A stretch of 64,000 nucleotides of DNA. Origin: Endotrypanum monterogeii. Lineage: Eukaryota; Euglenozoa; Kinetoplastea; Trypanosomatida; Trypanosomatidae. The notes under the pieces are model-generated. The model worked only from the letters and a program-made list of their open reading frames with translations. It had not been told where the DNA came from and did not search any database. The translations under genes were made by a program, and so were the position numbers. Location: assembly GCA_000333855.2 (NCBI GenBank), contig CM007349.1:69213-133212 (forward strand), written 5' to 3'. Shown here piece after piece: positions 11,345 to 22,293 of this stretch; the stretch's first letter is position 1, and the number at the start of each line of letters is the position of its first letter.

Positions 11345-11422
11345 GGGGGGAGGGAGGGGAGGGGAGGGGAGGGGAGGGGAGGGAGGGGGAGGGGAGGGAG
11401 GGGGAGGGGAGGGGAGGGAGGG
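11345..11422 (+). repeat. GGGGA purine tract
   Basis: 78 consecutive purines built from GGGGA and GGGA units, with more than ten runs of three or more G on the + strand. It meets the simple G-quadruplex pattern and is also a mirror-like homopurine tract. It lies in a gene-free stretch. Confidence 0.95.
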
Positions 11423-12683
11423 CAGCTCTTCCCGGCGCTCGTTTTACTCCTGAAGTGGTGCATCTTCGCAGAGGTTGTATTCTGGGAAGAACACAGGCAA
11501 GGTGCCCCCCATGAAAAAAAAAAACATAGCGACTGGCGTTACTCAAGTGCCCTGACGACGTTGCATGCTACAGTAACCTGCGATGTTTCTTAGGAGTCAC
11601 GAAAAAGATGCCGTGGTAGCAAAGAAGATAGTTGGCAGCAGAGAGGATTTAGAGGCGTGGATGGTCGCTACAATGTAGGCAGCACAATCGCTGCCAACGG
11701 ATTTCTCTGATAAGTCCACTGCACCTCCCGCCCCAACAGGTCATGTCCATTCCGTGTAACGAATTGACTTTCAATGAACGTGTCTCCACCGGTCCATGCG
11801 ACAAATGAAATGAGGCTCGTTCCAGCGCCTTTGCATTGTAGACCCTGCGAGTAACCAGCCTTCTCGCTCATGCTCTTCATTCCCACTTTTTGGTAGATCC
11901 CTAAGCGGAGCTCCGTGGTGAACACTCAAGAGGCCAGTTTTCCACAACTTGGGATAGTCCCCATCTCACCTGTGTCGCCGAGTGCTCTCTTTGCCATGTG
12001 CCTTCGTTGAAACGTTCCGCACCTCTTGCCCCGTCTGCGAGAGCTTGATGGGTCTATTCCGTAAGGCACAGCAAGCACTGGGGAAGGGGAAAACATATGT
12101 ACCGGCAAGCATAGCGCATGATCTCTTACCTTTTCATGCACGTCACTGTCACGCATCCGTTGAGGGAAAATCAGGGTTACAGCTGTGTTTGTCACCTGTT
12201 GCGTTTCTGTCAAATATCCACAACATTTATGATGCCTACTGTTTTTTTTCTCCAATCTTTCCTTTCATGGCTGAAAGCATCACCAGTACCTCTGCAGCAC
12301 CCCTCTGCATGCACGCGTCACTTAAGGCTCCTTCGTGATACAGCGCGACGAAAGGGTAGCCCCGTACGCGAGAGACGGTGTCAGCAGCAAGAATTTTTCT
12401 CTGCTCTTTCCTCCTTCACACACCGGCACGTGGGCATATACACAAAAGCGCATCTCCACACACACACACACACAACCAGTCAACAAAAAAGCGGAAAACA
12501 CATTTTCATTTGGAAAACATCAGCGCATCGACTTTATTGCATTCTTCTCTCTTCGCATTTCCTGCGTCAGACTTTCCCTATTCTGACGCTCATTTTTCCT
12601 GGTTGGAAGGGATAACTGCTCACTGAACCATTCTTCCTCCCTTCCATCATCTACTTCTGGTCGAGCGTGTGTAGTGTGGCCAT

Positions 12684-15600
12684 ATGTCTCTGATGCCGGG
12701 GTACCCAGTTCCCAGCACACAGTGGGTGAAATCTGCAGAGGAGTGTGCGGCGTGTGGCAAGCGGTTTAGCTTTTTTAACTCCAAGGAGAACTGTCCGTGC
12801 TGTGGGCGACTTTTCTGCACGAAATGCCTTCCCAACCAGTGCATCCTTTCTCCAATGTCTAAGCCTACGGCCGTTTGCGTTGAATGTACCACGAAAATTC
12901 AAAGCTGGCATTCTTCGCAGCATCAACAGCCAAGGCAATCAGTGCATGCAGATGCCAACGCCAACACCGGCGGCGATATCGTGCCTCGCTCGACATCGAT
13001 GACAGTGCTAGAGGCCAAGTTGAATCTCCTCGAGGAAGAGCTCAACTCCACGAAATTGAGTGCCTGCCAGCTTCGCGAGGAGAACGACTGCCTCGTGGAG
13101 CTGCTGGTTGCCAAAGACGCCCGTCTTGCAGAATTGAAAGAGGGACTAGCAAAAGGTGACTCCTCAGCTGGTGCGGCAACAGCATCCGGAGAGAAGTTGG
13201 TGCTGCAGGTACAGCAGGCAAAGGAGGAGTCTATGGCGATGAAGCGACTGCTCAAGGAGGCCGAGGAAAGGGCTGCCAACGCTGCCCAGGCTAACGAGGT
13301 CATGTCAACACAGCTCCACGAATACCGGCAGGCAAAAACAGACTCGGAGCTGCTCGCAGAACAGCTGAGATCCGCAGTGCGGCAGGCAGAGGATATGTCA
13401 GCACAAAGCTTAGAGGAAGTGAAAAGCTTGCGTTCGTCTATGCAAGCCATGGACACCTTCAGTGAGAAAAAAATCAAAGAACTTTCTGCCCAGCTGGAAT
13501 CTGCCCTGGCAGCCAACGCGCAACTCCAGCAGGACTGCGATCGTAATGTGGAGGCGCTGCGTGCAGCTGAGCAATGCCGTATTCGTTCTGACTTGCAGCA
13601 TACCAAGGAGGTGGAGCGCCTTAGAGAGCAACTGGAAGGCGCCACGTCTGCCCTAGCTCTGACAAAAGAACGATATGAGTATCAAACCCGGGGCGAGGGA
13701 AGGTCTGCAGAGGTGCAGAGCGAGCTCCATGTTGCGGATAAGGGGCTGGTGGGATCCGACGCGAGTGCATGGCGCACTCAAGGGGAGCTCCCACAAACAG
13801 TGGAGAACAGCGCGCAATTACAAAGCAACAGCTCACTCAGCCCGCAGGCGGGCTCGGTAGATGCATCAGAGCTTCTGACACAACGAAAGTCTCAGGAAAG
13901 AAAAATCGATCAGGAGGAGGCGCGTGCATGTGCTCGTGTGGAGTTTGGGGTCAAAAAGAAATTCGTGGATGAGCTGCAGCGAAAGTGCCGTGATGCTGTC
14001 TTAGCAGCGCGGTCTGAGCTAGAAGGCGTTCGCTCTCAGCTGTCAACGATGAAGATGGCGTATGAGGAGGGGCAGCTGTCGTTGCAAGGACTGTTGGGCG
14101 AATTGCGTGAGATGCGGAGGGCGGTGGGGAGGCAGCAGGCTTCTGGGCCGGCAGTTGACGCCTCGATATCGTTTATACCTTCGGAGAGGGACGTTGACGT
14201 GGAGAAAAAGTCGAGATGGGCACAGCCGACAATCGTAGAGGATTTGAGGTATCCGTGTGTTGACGATGTGAATGTGCATGCGATCAAACCTGTTACAGGG
14301 CTGGATAAGTGGGAGTTTGACACTGTTGCGGAGGCACACCGAAGTGGTGAGGCGGACATACTCCTACGGATCGGTCACCAGATTGCGCTCAACTTGCTCC
14401 TCTTTCCCGACGAGGCTTCACTACACCGCTGGGTGTGTCTCCTGGTAACGGTGCAGGAGAATTACCGTGCCAATCCCTACCATAATAAGGTGCACGCGGC
14501 CGACGTGCTGCAGGGCGTGTACGCGTTGATGTGCCAATGCCCTAGCCTGCTAGAGCACATGACGACAATGGAGAAGCGTGCGGTGGTCTTCGCTGCCGCT
14601 GTGCACGACCTCCGGCACCCCGGGCGCTCCGAAGCATTCCTGAGAAACACCTTCGATGCCATATATTTGCGTTACAATGGAGTACAGGTGCTGGAGCAGA
14701 TGCACACGGCGACTGCCTTTCACCTCTTGGCAAGGGCGGAGCTAGACTTTACAAGTAACGACATGACTGACCAGGAGGCCCTGCAGTTTCACGGCCTCGT
14801 CGCGGCGCTCATTGGCTGCACCTTCATGGGACGGCATGCATCGTTGATGGAGCAGTGGTCGCGCCCTCTCCAGGAAGGAAAGACGTACGATGTGACAGTA
14901 GCCGCAGATCGGCAGCAGATTTTGTCACTATTTTTACACGCCGCCGATCTTGGAGCACAGGCCCGTGGGCTGGTGGTGTCCCAGAAGTGGGTAGGCGTTG
15001 TTGAGGAAATGTGTGCGCAGGGTGACGAAGAGGCGGCCCGTGGATTACCACTGAGCCCGGGGGGCAGCCGGGCTGCAAGCTTTGAGAGGGGTCAGCTGTT
15101 TTTTTTTGGAGACATTCGTCTTACCACTCTTCGACCTTGTGCATCAGCTATTTCCTTTCATTGACTCGCCGATTCGGAATCTGCGCGTGGTGCACGCGCA
15201 CTATTGTGCGGCTCTGAACGAGACATCGCGTGCGTTCCCACCGCCTGTACAGTACAGGTCATCGACATCAGCGGTGGGTGATGTGGAGGTCGTGCCCCGT
15301 GGAGAGGCCCTGGATATTCGCGAGGCAGCGCTGAAGGAGCAAAGGAAAGCTGTCGATGAGGCCGTCCGTCGGCTGCGGAGGGCGGCGGCCGCTGTGTCAG
15401 ATCGGGAAAGGAGGCTGCACGAGAGAGAGGCCTCTGAGAAAAGAGCGGTATCTCACTCAAGCACTCAACAGGACGAGAGGGACATATCTACGTTGTCGGC
15501 AGTCGAAGATGAACTGTTGCGTGCAGCTACGGCCGTTACTGAGCGTGAGTCCGAGTTGGAGCGGAGGGTGGCGGAGGTAGACAAGTTGACAGCATCGCTG

Positions 15601-15906
15601 GAGGAAAGAGAATCCATTGCGTCTGACTTCTCTGCACAGCTCGCTGCCATCGCCGAAAAAGTCAACGAGCGTCGCCAACTTTTGTCGTATCGCGAGCAAC
15701 TGGTTCAGCAGCGAGAAGAAGCCTTGGATCGCGAACAGGCAGTCGACGGCTCGTCCTTCGATAATGCTGCCGCGCTGGCGGATGGTATATCTCCTGGTCG
15801 GGTGTCAAATTGTACACCGACGGATTGTGCACCAGCGTCTTGGGTGAGACGCGTGAAGTTGGAAAGTGCGCTTGAGAAGCTGAATGGTGCGCTACAGTAC
15901 ACGTGA
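12684..15906 (+). CDS. FYVE-domain cAMP phosphodiesterase (PDEC-like), frame broken at ~15100-15108
   Basis: Cyclic-nucleotide phosphodiesterase with an N-terminal FYVE-type zinc finger (about 12-66, eight cysteines in CxxC pairs, but without the canonical R+HHCR core), a long coiled coil (about 105-430), a class I PDE catalytic domain and a C-terminal coiled coil. Catalytic motifs: YHNKVHAADV (about 598), HDLRHPG (about 640) and HAADLGA (about 750). The first frame ends at 15164 after an off-frame tail. The conserved sequence continues in the next frame from the T run (LETFV...), to a stop at 15906. The run has nine T; eight would keep one frame of about 1073 codons. FYVE-linked PDEs (PDEC) are a kinetoplastid hallmark. 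The break is either a homopolymer error or a real recent mutation. Confidence 0.85.
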
Positions 15907-17006
15907 GGGATTCTTTTTAAGTCTCAGAAGGAGAGTTGATACCGACCACATGTGCAGCGCGCCCGAGATGATCTATACCTGCATTTTTTAAAAAATGTTC
16001 AATGGATGTGTTAAAACCGGGTGCAATGGGGGGGGGGTAACGACGATTGCTTTTCATTTCAACAGCGAAATGGGGCAAGTGCGAGAGGTTGGGCACGCCA
16101 TATGGCAGTCATTCAGTGACATGGTCAATTTTCGCCGTGCACATGCCACATTCACATCCGCAGTGTGTAGTGTCTGCGGTTGGGATGAAGTGAGGTCAAT
16201 TGCGCACGTTTCGATGGAAAACAGTCGGCCCCAAGCGGAGCACCGTTGTTGCCCCTCCTTTCCCCTTCTCTCCCCTCTCACATTTCCGCTGGCCCAATAT
16301 ACACACACACATATACACATACTCTGTACTTCCTTGCCTAGTGCAAGAGTCCCACAACGATGAGCGTTGAGGGTTTGGTGACACAATAGGAGCTACCAAT
16401 AACCCCAGTATCTGAGCGTATTTTTTTTCCACACACACACACTAAAAAAAAAAAACACACACATACACAACAACACTCACACGGGTGGAGGTGGACTGGA
16501 AGAAAGTGAGGACAGGGGATATTGCACAGCATTTGCTGTCTGCGTTTCCACCACGTCCATCTCATTTCTTTTCCGTTCTTTTACTGCTGCTCGACTTTTT
16601 TGCTGTGGACGTAGTGACATGTCTGCGACATGACGTAGGCGTGTGCTGCGCTATTTCGATGTGTTGCCACAGTGCTTTGCCCACCGCGTCCTCGTGCTCG
16701 CTGTGGGTCGGCGCGGCCTCATTTCCTTGTCTCTGAGAGTAGACGCATGTTTTTTTCTTCTATTGAAACTTGACACATTCCTGCCATCTTTGCTTTATGA
16801 AAAAAATATATATTTTATTCGTGTCATGATCAAATATTTTATATTGGGCAAGGATTCACCCCATTCGTGTTTTCAGCGCTCGCCCTGCGGCTGCGCGTGT
16901 GTTGTTTGCACCCGGGTCTGCGCAGCTCTTGTCTCCCCCGTCCTGCCTCCTCCCTTATCACCCCGTGAGCTGGATCGGTGCTCTTTCTTTGATTTTTGCG
17001 TCGTCA
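15907..17006. other. intergenic region, no gene seen
   Basis: 1.1 kb with a G run (16027-16036), CA-rich patches near 16300-16320 and 16430-16475, and a pyrimidine-rich 3' end leading to the next start. No credible gene. Confidence 0.75.
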
Positions 17007-17939
17007 ATGGAGTCATCGGATCGAAGGGCGGAAAAGACTCCCGTGTCGTCTTCAAAGACGGATATACCGGCTAAGGTCTCCAAGTCGGGATCTTTTGCTG
17101 CTGGTGCCACCGCTCCCAGCTACACAGCCGCTGAGGATGGGTCATCTGTTGCACAAGCGCCACCGCCGCCGCCGCCGCCAGTGATGCCGTACTACGGGCA
17201 ATATCCATCTCTGTGCTCTATTCCCCCCGGTGCCGCGTCAATGGGATTTTCTATCCCGCCGCCGCTCGGGACCAGCTCTTCACGAGGGTGGGTACCTGGT
17301 GTGATGCAACTCCCACAGGCCACAAATCCCAACACGGCTCTTCCACATCATCCCTACGTAGCGTCCTACGGTGCTGTTGCGCAGCCAATGGTCTACATGC
17401 CAGTGCCTTATCATTACCCGTCCTACATGACCGCAGCTGTGACCACCCCCGGGACGGCAATAGCTCCTCCTTTCAATGGGCATCAGACGACAAAACTGAC
17501 AGCACAGGGTGCAACACCTCCGTACACTCCCTCCGCGGCCGCACCCCCTTTACCTCACTCAAGCACTATCGAGCCTGCGATGCTTCCGCCACAGTTCATG
17601 GAAACACCCTCCACAAATAGCGGGGCTTCGGCACCCGCGGTGGTGTCCGTTCCTCCACCCGTGCAGAACTCTGTCGCTATCGAACACACTGTTATGCCGC
17701 TCATGCCCAACACCAAGCTGCCACCTGGCGACCCCTTCTGTCCTGCAGGTGTCACTGTGCCATTACAGTATACCTCTGCATCGGCAGCGTGCCTCTATGA
17801 TGCCCCTAGGGCGGATGCGTCGCTTCTGCTACCGCAACACGAATTCAACCATATCACTGGCACCTTTCCCCCCTCCTCGCCACAGAGCGAGGGGCAGGGA
17901 GGCACCGCGGCTACTGTCGCTGACATCAACGCATCTTAG
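17007..17939 (+). CDS. proline-rich low-complexity protein, unknown function
   Basis: 310 residues from the first ATG; the upstream open part begins at GTG and is pyrimidine-derived. After a charged N terminus (MESSDRRAEK) comes a Pro/Ala/Ser/Thr/Tyr-rich body with a run of seven prolines near residue 60 and many PY/YP pairs. No folded domain, signal peptide or membrane segment is visible. Such disordered Pro/Tyr-rich proteins are often RNA-granule or scaffold components, but nothing here proves that. GC-rich codon use like its neighbours supports it as a gene. An AG at 16968-16969 behind a pyrimidine tract could be its splice acceptor. Confidence 0.75.
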   Translation: MESSDRRAEKTPVSSSKTDIPAKVSKSGSFAAGATAPSYTAAEDGSSVAQAPPPPPPPVMPYYGQYPSLCSIPPGAASMGFSIPPPLGTSSSRGWVPGVMQLPQATNPNTALPHHPYVASYGAVAQPMVYMPVPYHYPSYMTAAVTTPGTAIAPPFNGHQTTKLTAQGATPPYTPSAAAPPLPHSSTIEPAMLPPQFMETPSTNSGASAPAVVSVPPPVQNSVAIEHTVMPLMPNTKLPPGDPFCPAGVTVPLQYTSASAACLYDAPRADASLLLPQHEFNHITGTFPPSSPQSEGQGGTAATVADINAS

Positions 17940-19062
17940 CTCATCCAGCTCCGGTTTCGTGCTGGTTTCGCTCATGTTTTCGTCAATTTTTGTTTCTCTC
18001 GTAGGATTTTTCTGCTGTGTCCTCGCTCTCTGCAGCGCTGATCTTTCTCTGCTCCCCGAACTTCACACTAGTCTCCGGTAGCCAAATCACATGTCCTCCC
18101 GTCAGGGGTGGGGGAGAGGAGTGAGGAAAAGTGCGACTCGGACTTCGTTTCACTGGCAGCCTCTTGTGCATTCTATATGTCTTGAAATCTTTTTTTTTTG
18201 TACTGCTTTTGTCTGTTGGGCGCGGCCAAGGCCTCTGTCGTGAGTAGATGACGTCCCAGTTATGCGGAGGCGGCAGTAAAGGGAAGATGAGCGACTGAGC
18301 ACGAACGGTTAGGCTGAAATGGCGGATGCCCCCTTCCCCCCCTCATCCTTTTTTTTCCATCTGCGGCCTTTTGGGGTGGAGGCGCAACTTGTACTGCCAC
18401 CATCATTCGTCGATTCCCATTCCCTTCAATCGCGGCGTCTCTGAAGTTGCTGTGGGCTGTGGCACAGATTATACCTCAAACCCACATTTTTTTCTACGTT
18501 TTCCTCTAAACGATATCTCGAGTTAAGTTTGTGTGCGTCATTTTTTTTTTGTTTCGAATTGGTGTGTGTCCAAGAGAAGACTCGATTGGATGTACACTAA
18601 GAAAAAAAAAATATATACTTGTCATTGCGTCTGACTGCGCCTTCGATATCAGAGAGGTTGCTCAACAGGAAGCAGATCAAATCTTTTCTACACCGAGTGT
18701 GTGCGAGGTGGTCATCTCAAATAGTGATGGTAGTGATCTTGGGCCTGCGCTTCGTACGTGCAGCTCCCCTTTTTATGTGGAGCGAGTGAGTACTGCTCAA
18801 ACAACATCAGATTACGGCTTATGTAAAAGTGCAGTTGTTATACGTTGTTTTAAATTTATTTTGAGATGAGCTATGTGCGATTTTTTCACAGGGACCTCGG
18901 AAGAGGTTCATGCTGAGGTTTTTTTTTTCCCACACGGCTAGTCTTCATGTTCACTGTTTCCTCGTCCCTCAATCTATGCGTCTCCCCTCTATCCATTATA
19001 TGTGTACGTACGTGCCCTCCTTTCTTTTTTGTAATCCTCTCAACCACTCATCAGGAACGCGC
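17940..19062. other. intergenic region with upstream alternative ATGs
   Basis: 1.1 kb. T runs at 18190, 18345, 18540 and 18919. An AG at 18890-18891 follows a T-rich stretch, and an in-frame ATG at 18910 would add 51 residues to the next protein; I judge that part to be 5' UTR. Confidence 0.65.
19053..19054 (+). promoter_or_regulatory. candidate trans-splice acceptor AG for the PPR-like gene
   Basis: Polypyrimidine (about 19017-19048) then CAG, nine bases before ATG 19063. This decides the start over the in-frame ATG at 18910. Confidence 0.55.
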
Positions 19063-22041
19063 ATGTGGATCTCGAAGGCCCGGCGCTCTTTTCGCTTTTC
19101 GGTGTGCTGCCGGAATTCAGCATTCTTCGAACTTTACGGTCGTGCCCAGTCGACTGATGTGAGCGAGACGCGACCGGCAACCAAACCGTTGCTCGACACC
19201 GCATCCGCTGATGAGGACTGGGATCGGTTCGAAGCCCTTATGGGACGCTTTCAGGCGCACACCTACATCCACCCAGGACAGGCACCAACGGAGCTCTGCA
19301 GAGAGACACTAAAGGGCGCTGAACGACTCCTCTCATCGTCATCTAGGCGTCGCTCGACCGCTGCGCGCGGTCTCTGGAGAGAGGCGCTTGCATTGCGCTC
19401 TCACTTGCCGCCACATGATATTCCTGCAGCAGCCGATACAGCAAGCGTGCTCTTTCTCTGTGACCAGGCACAGCTGGGCTCGCGGGTATGCTTGCAAACT
19501 GCAGACCATCCCCAATACTCTCGTGGGCTGTGCTCGGTAGCGGAGCTCAGCGACTGTCTCCGTCTCTTGAGCGTATATGCAATGTGTGCGTGCTCTTTGG
19601 GTGAGGTTTTGTCTACACGCTGGTGGAGTCTCCTCGCTGATTCACTGGACGAGGCAAGGCGTGTCATCACGACTTCAGACAAGTCAAAACGTGCGTCAAT
19701 GGCACACGCAGTGGAGCTGCTAGCATGGTCGCTAGATTGGCTGCATCACCACAGCGACACGTCAGACAAAAACGCGCTCTGCGCACTGAAGCCAAAGCTT
19801 CCTCAATGGCTGCCATTTCTTTTTGACGACTTTGATGTGGCGATAGGGAACTCGTCAACACAGTCGCTGTTTCTCTTGTCGCCACGCTGGCTACTGCACA
19901 TGGCCTCACGCGCTGAAAGCGATCGTGACATCGCGACTCTCGAGAGACTGCTGCGCCATGCCATGGGCAAAGAGCGGCAGCACCACGGCTACGCATTATT
20001 TCAGCTCTCTTCTCGTGTCGCCGATCTTCTCGTGCGCACCTTTCCCAACCACCCGAGCGCAGAGCGGGCAGTCACCTTGCTTGGTACAGCCATACACTGC
20101 TCGTCCCTGCGTGCTTACGGTAAAACGCGAGATGGTTTTCACAACGCCGTTGGAGTGCTTGCGCGGATGTCAGGTGTGCAGCCCTACGCTGCCATGCAGG
20201 CGTTGCTGCGCCACAGCCCGGGTGCTGTGGCAACTAAAATACAAGAGCAACATGGAGACCTCCTCACTGGGAATCCCAACCTTAACTGGAGAACAGCTCT
20301 TTCGTTCACAATGCAAGAGGTGGAATCTGCCAACCCTCACTGGCGCGTTTATCTACCAGAGACCCTGCGGCTTCTCAGCGATGCTGGCAGGTCGAAGCAA
20401 TTTTGGAGTTGCCTGCAAGAGTACAACGCAGCCGGCGCAACTGCCAATATTTCTGTCGCGGCGTCGCTAAGCCACATGATGCAGCTCTCTGGGAGGTGGT
20501 GGCATGCGGTGGAGGTACTGGATCTTATTACCAGCGCGCATCCGCCGCGAGACACGACCGAGGATTATATGATGGCAACGGCGTGTACAAATACCCTACA
20601 AGCGTTGCTGCAGGCCAAACGGTGGCAAGAGGCATTAGGCCTATTCCTGCAATTGGGGGATACTTTTCCTTCAACTGCATCCAGCGTTGTTTCTAGGTTG
20701 CTTACCTCGATGCCGATGCTAGCCCCTTGGCAGATAGCGCTCGCTGCTGCCTCAAAGAGGAGTCTTGTCTGTGATACTACCCAGATTACTTTGCGTTGTA
20801 TGCACGCTGGTGCATCGACAGACCTCTTGGCACATCGCCATCAGCAGAAGATGGCCGTATCCGTCTTCGCTCAACATGGTCGCTGGGATCTCGTGCGCAG
20901 CGTCGTCGAGCAGCACCGGACTGATTTGTTTTTTTTGAATGCTCTTGTCCAGGCAATGGTGCATTGCGCTGATGTCGTGAGTGAATCAACTGCGACCACT
21001 GTTTTTCCCGTACCTCTTATCTCTAATTGCTTGCGCGATCTCTCGTTGATGAGCTCGTTCGCCCGTCTCTGTGTACAACGGGGATGGCTGTCGCTGCTAA
21101 CCTCGCACCTGCTTCATCTTCCTGCGTTACAGGTTACTGGAACGAATCCAATATCGACACTTCAAGCAGAATATAAACATCTTTTGTGCTTTCTCCAGTC
21201 GAATCGCCGACCACCTTCTGACTTTGTCTTCACCGATTCTTATGTTGTTCACCAGCTCATGTCCTGTGTGACGAATCGACGGATATCGATATTGGTGAGA
21301 TTAGCGTCAGCGGTGTCGAGCACGAAGAAGCGAGCATCGGCCCATTTGCGTGTTCCTTACGAGAACCTCAGTGAGCCACACCCTGAAGAAGATGGTACTT
21401 CCCTTCTGCGGGTTACATCTACTCGTGCCGCCACTTACCTCAGGGAGCATTACATTGGTGGCGGCTCCAGTGGCCTTGTTGTGGGGTATAAAGTACCTGC
21501 CTCTGCTCTCTTCGCCTCTGCGAGTGGCCTCCTGAAGGTGCTCAAGGACAACGGGGTTTACTCGCTCGCATATCACATGCCCCAGGCGAGCAGCGGTCTT
21601 TTTCTTCTTTATCCCGCTCATGCTAGCCTCACCTGGTTTTCCTTCCGACTGCGTGTGCAGTTGTGCGTGGCGGTGCTGCCGCAAACACCGTACGTGCCGC
21701 TGCTGGCAGCATCGTTTTTCGACCGCTTTGCGATGAGATGGCGCAAGGGTGACGGCAATCGCCACGAGGTGGAGGCTATCCTGGTAGCTGCAAGTGGTCA
21801 GGAGGTGCGTGATGTATGGAGATCTTTCAAGACGGATCTCAACTCGGAGGGGTGGGGACCCGTCGAGTCGGAGAGTGGTGCGGGGGATATGTATCACGTT
21901 CTCGAGCTCCAAGTTTCACGGCGCACACCGGCCAACGAGGGAGATGGGGTTGGGGACGACGTGGTTGTCTTTGCCTGTCGCGAGCGGTCACTGAAACCGC
22001 TCGGCGCCGACGACGATGCGGTGGTGGAGTGGGACTCGTAA
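19063..22041 (+). CDS. mitochondrial PPR-like helical-repeat protein
   Basis: 992 residues from ATG 19063. The N terminus (MWISKARRSFRFSVCCRNSAF) is basic, hydroxylated and lacks acidic residues, as expected of a mitochondrial import signal. The body is a series of paired helices; segments such as RWWHAVEVLDLI and RWQEALGLFLQL, each ~35 residues apart, look like degenerate pentatricopeptide repeats. PPR proteins bind organelle RNA and are numerous in kinetoplastid mitochondria. The last ~200 residues form a different, mixed alpha/beta region (YKVPASALFASASGLL onward) that I do not recognise. Function inferred from class only. Confidence 0.7.
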   Translation: MWISKARRSFRFSVCCRNSAFFELYGRAQSTDVSETRPATKPLLDTASADEDWDRFEALMGRFQAHTYIHPGQAPTELCRETLKGAERLLSSSSRRRSTAARGLWREALALRSHLPPHDIPAAADTASVLFLCDQAQLGSRVCLQTADHPQYSRGLCSVAELSDCLRLLSVYAMCACSLGEVLSTRWWSLLADSLDEARRVITTSDKSKRASMAHAVELLAWSLDWLHHHSDTSDKNALCALKPKLPQWLPFLFDDFDVAIGNSSTQSLFLLSPRWLLHMASRAESDRDIATLERLLRHAMGKERQHHGYALFQLSSRVADLLVRTFPNHPSAERAVTLLGTAIHCSSLRAYGKTRDGFHNAVGVLARMSGVQPYAAMQALLRHSPGAVATKIQEQHGDLLTGNPNLNWRTALSFTMQEVESANPHWRVYLPETLRLLSDAGRSKQFWSCLQEYNAAGATANISVAASLSHMMQLSGRWWHAVEVLDLITSAHPPRDTTEDYMMATACTNTLQALLQAKRWQEALGLFLQLGDTFPSTASSVVSRLLTSMPMLAPWQIALAAASKRSLVCDTTQITLRCMHAGASTDLLAHRHQQKMAVSVFAQHGRWDLVRSVVEQHRTDLFFLNALVQAMVHCADVVSESTATTVFPVPLISNCLRDLSLMSSFARLCVQRGWLSLLTSHLLHLPALQVTGTNPISTLQAEYKHLLCFLQSNRRPPSDFVFTDSYVVHQLMSCVTNRRISILVRLASAVSSTKKRASAHLRVPYENLSEPHPEEDGTSLLRVTSTRAATYLREHYIGGGSSGLVVGYKVPASALFASASGLLKVLKDNGVYSLAYHMPQASSGLFLLYPAHASLTWFSFRLRVQLCVAVLPQTPYVPLLAASFFDRFAMRWRKGDGNRHEVEAILVAASGQEVRDVWRSFKTDLNSEGWGPVESESGAGDMYHVLELQVSRRTPANEGDGVGDDVVVFACRERSLKPLGADDDAVVEWDS

Positions 22042-22258
22042 AGCGAGCTTTTCTTGCCGCCAACTTTGAATACTCTGGCTTCCTTTTTATGGTTCTTAGT
22101 TCTCGTGCACGTGTGCGTCTTTGCGTCGAAGTACGACCGAGGGAGAGTGTGAGTGCGTCGACACTCTTGTTAGTCGTCATCCGTCACATCTTCTCTAATC
22201 CATATTTTTCACGTTCCACTCTAGGATCGCTGTACCCGGCGACGTGGCAGTGAGGAGG

Positions 22259-22260
<2 letters not shown>

Positions 22261-22290
<30 letters not shown>
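22261..22290. repeat. (AT)15 microsatellite
   Basis: 30 bp of perfect alternating AT, self-complementary, in the 3' flank of the PPR-like gene. Confidence 0.97.

Positions 22291-22293
<3 letters not shown>

Larger units (their letters stand above)
9251..12683. other. 3.4-kb gene-free region
   Basis: Three times the usual spacing here. It has T-rich UTR-like flanks, two compact hairpins (10511-10533, 10587-10605), a GGGGA purine tract (11345-11422) and a CA run near 12455-12474. Open frames of 80-150 codons occur on both strands but none resembles a known protein or has a convincing start. A decayed retroposon or long 3' UTR would fit; neither is shown. Confidence 0.6.

Noticed and set aside
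11668..11925. 85-codon minus-strand frame with protein-like composition and a DLLGRE motif like retroviral-type proteases
   Set aside because: GTG start, wrong motif order and no DTG/DSG active site.
18531..18869. 112-codon frame upstream of the PPR-like gene
   Set aside because: It begins with GTG, no ATG start, composition of T/A runs, no family.
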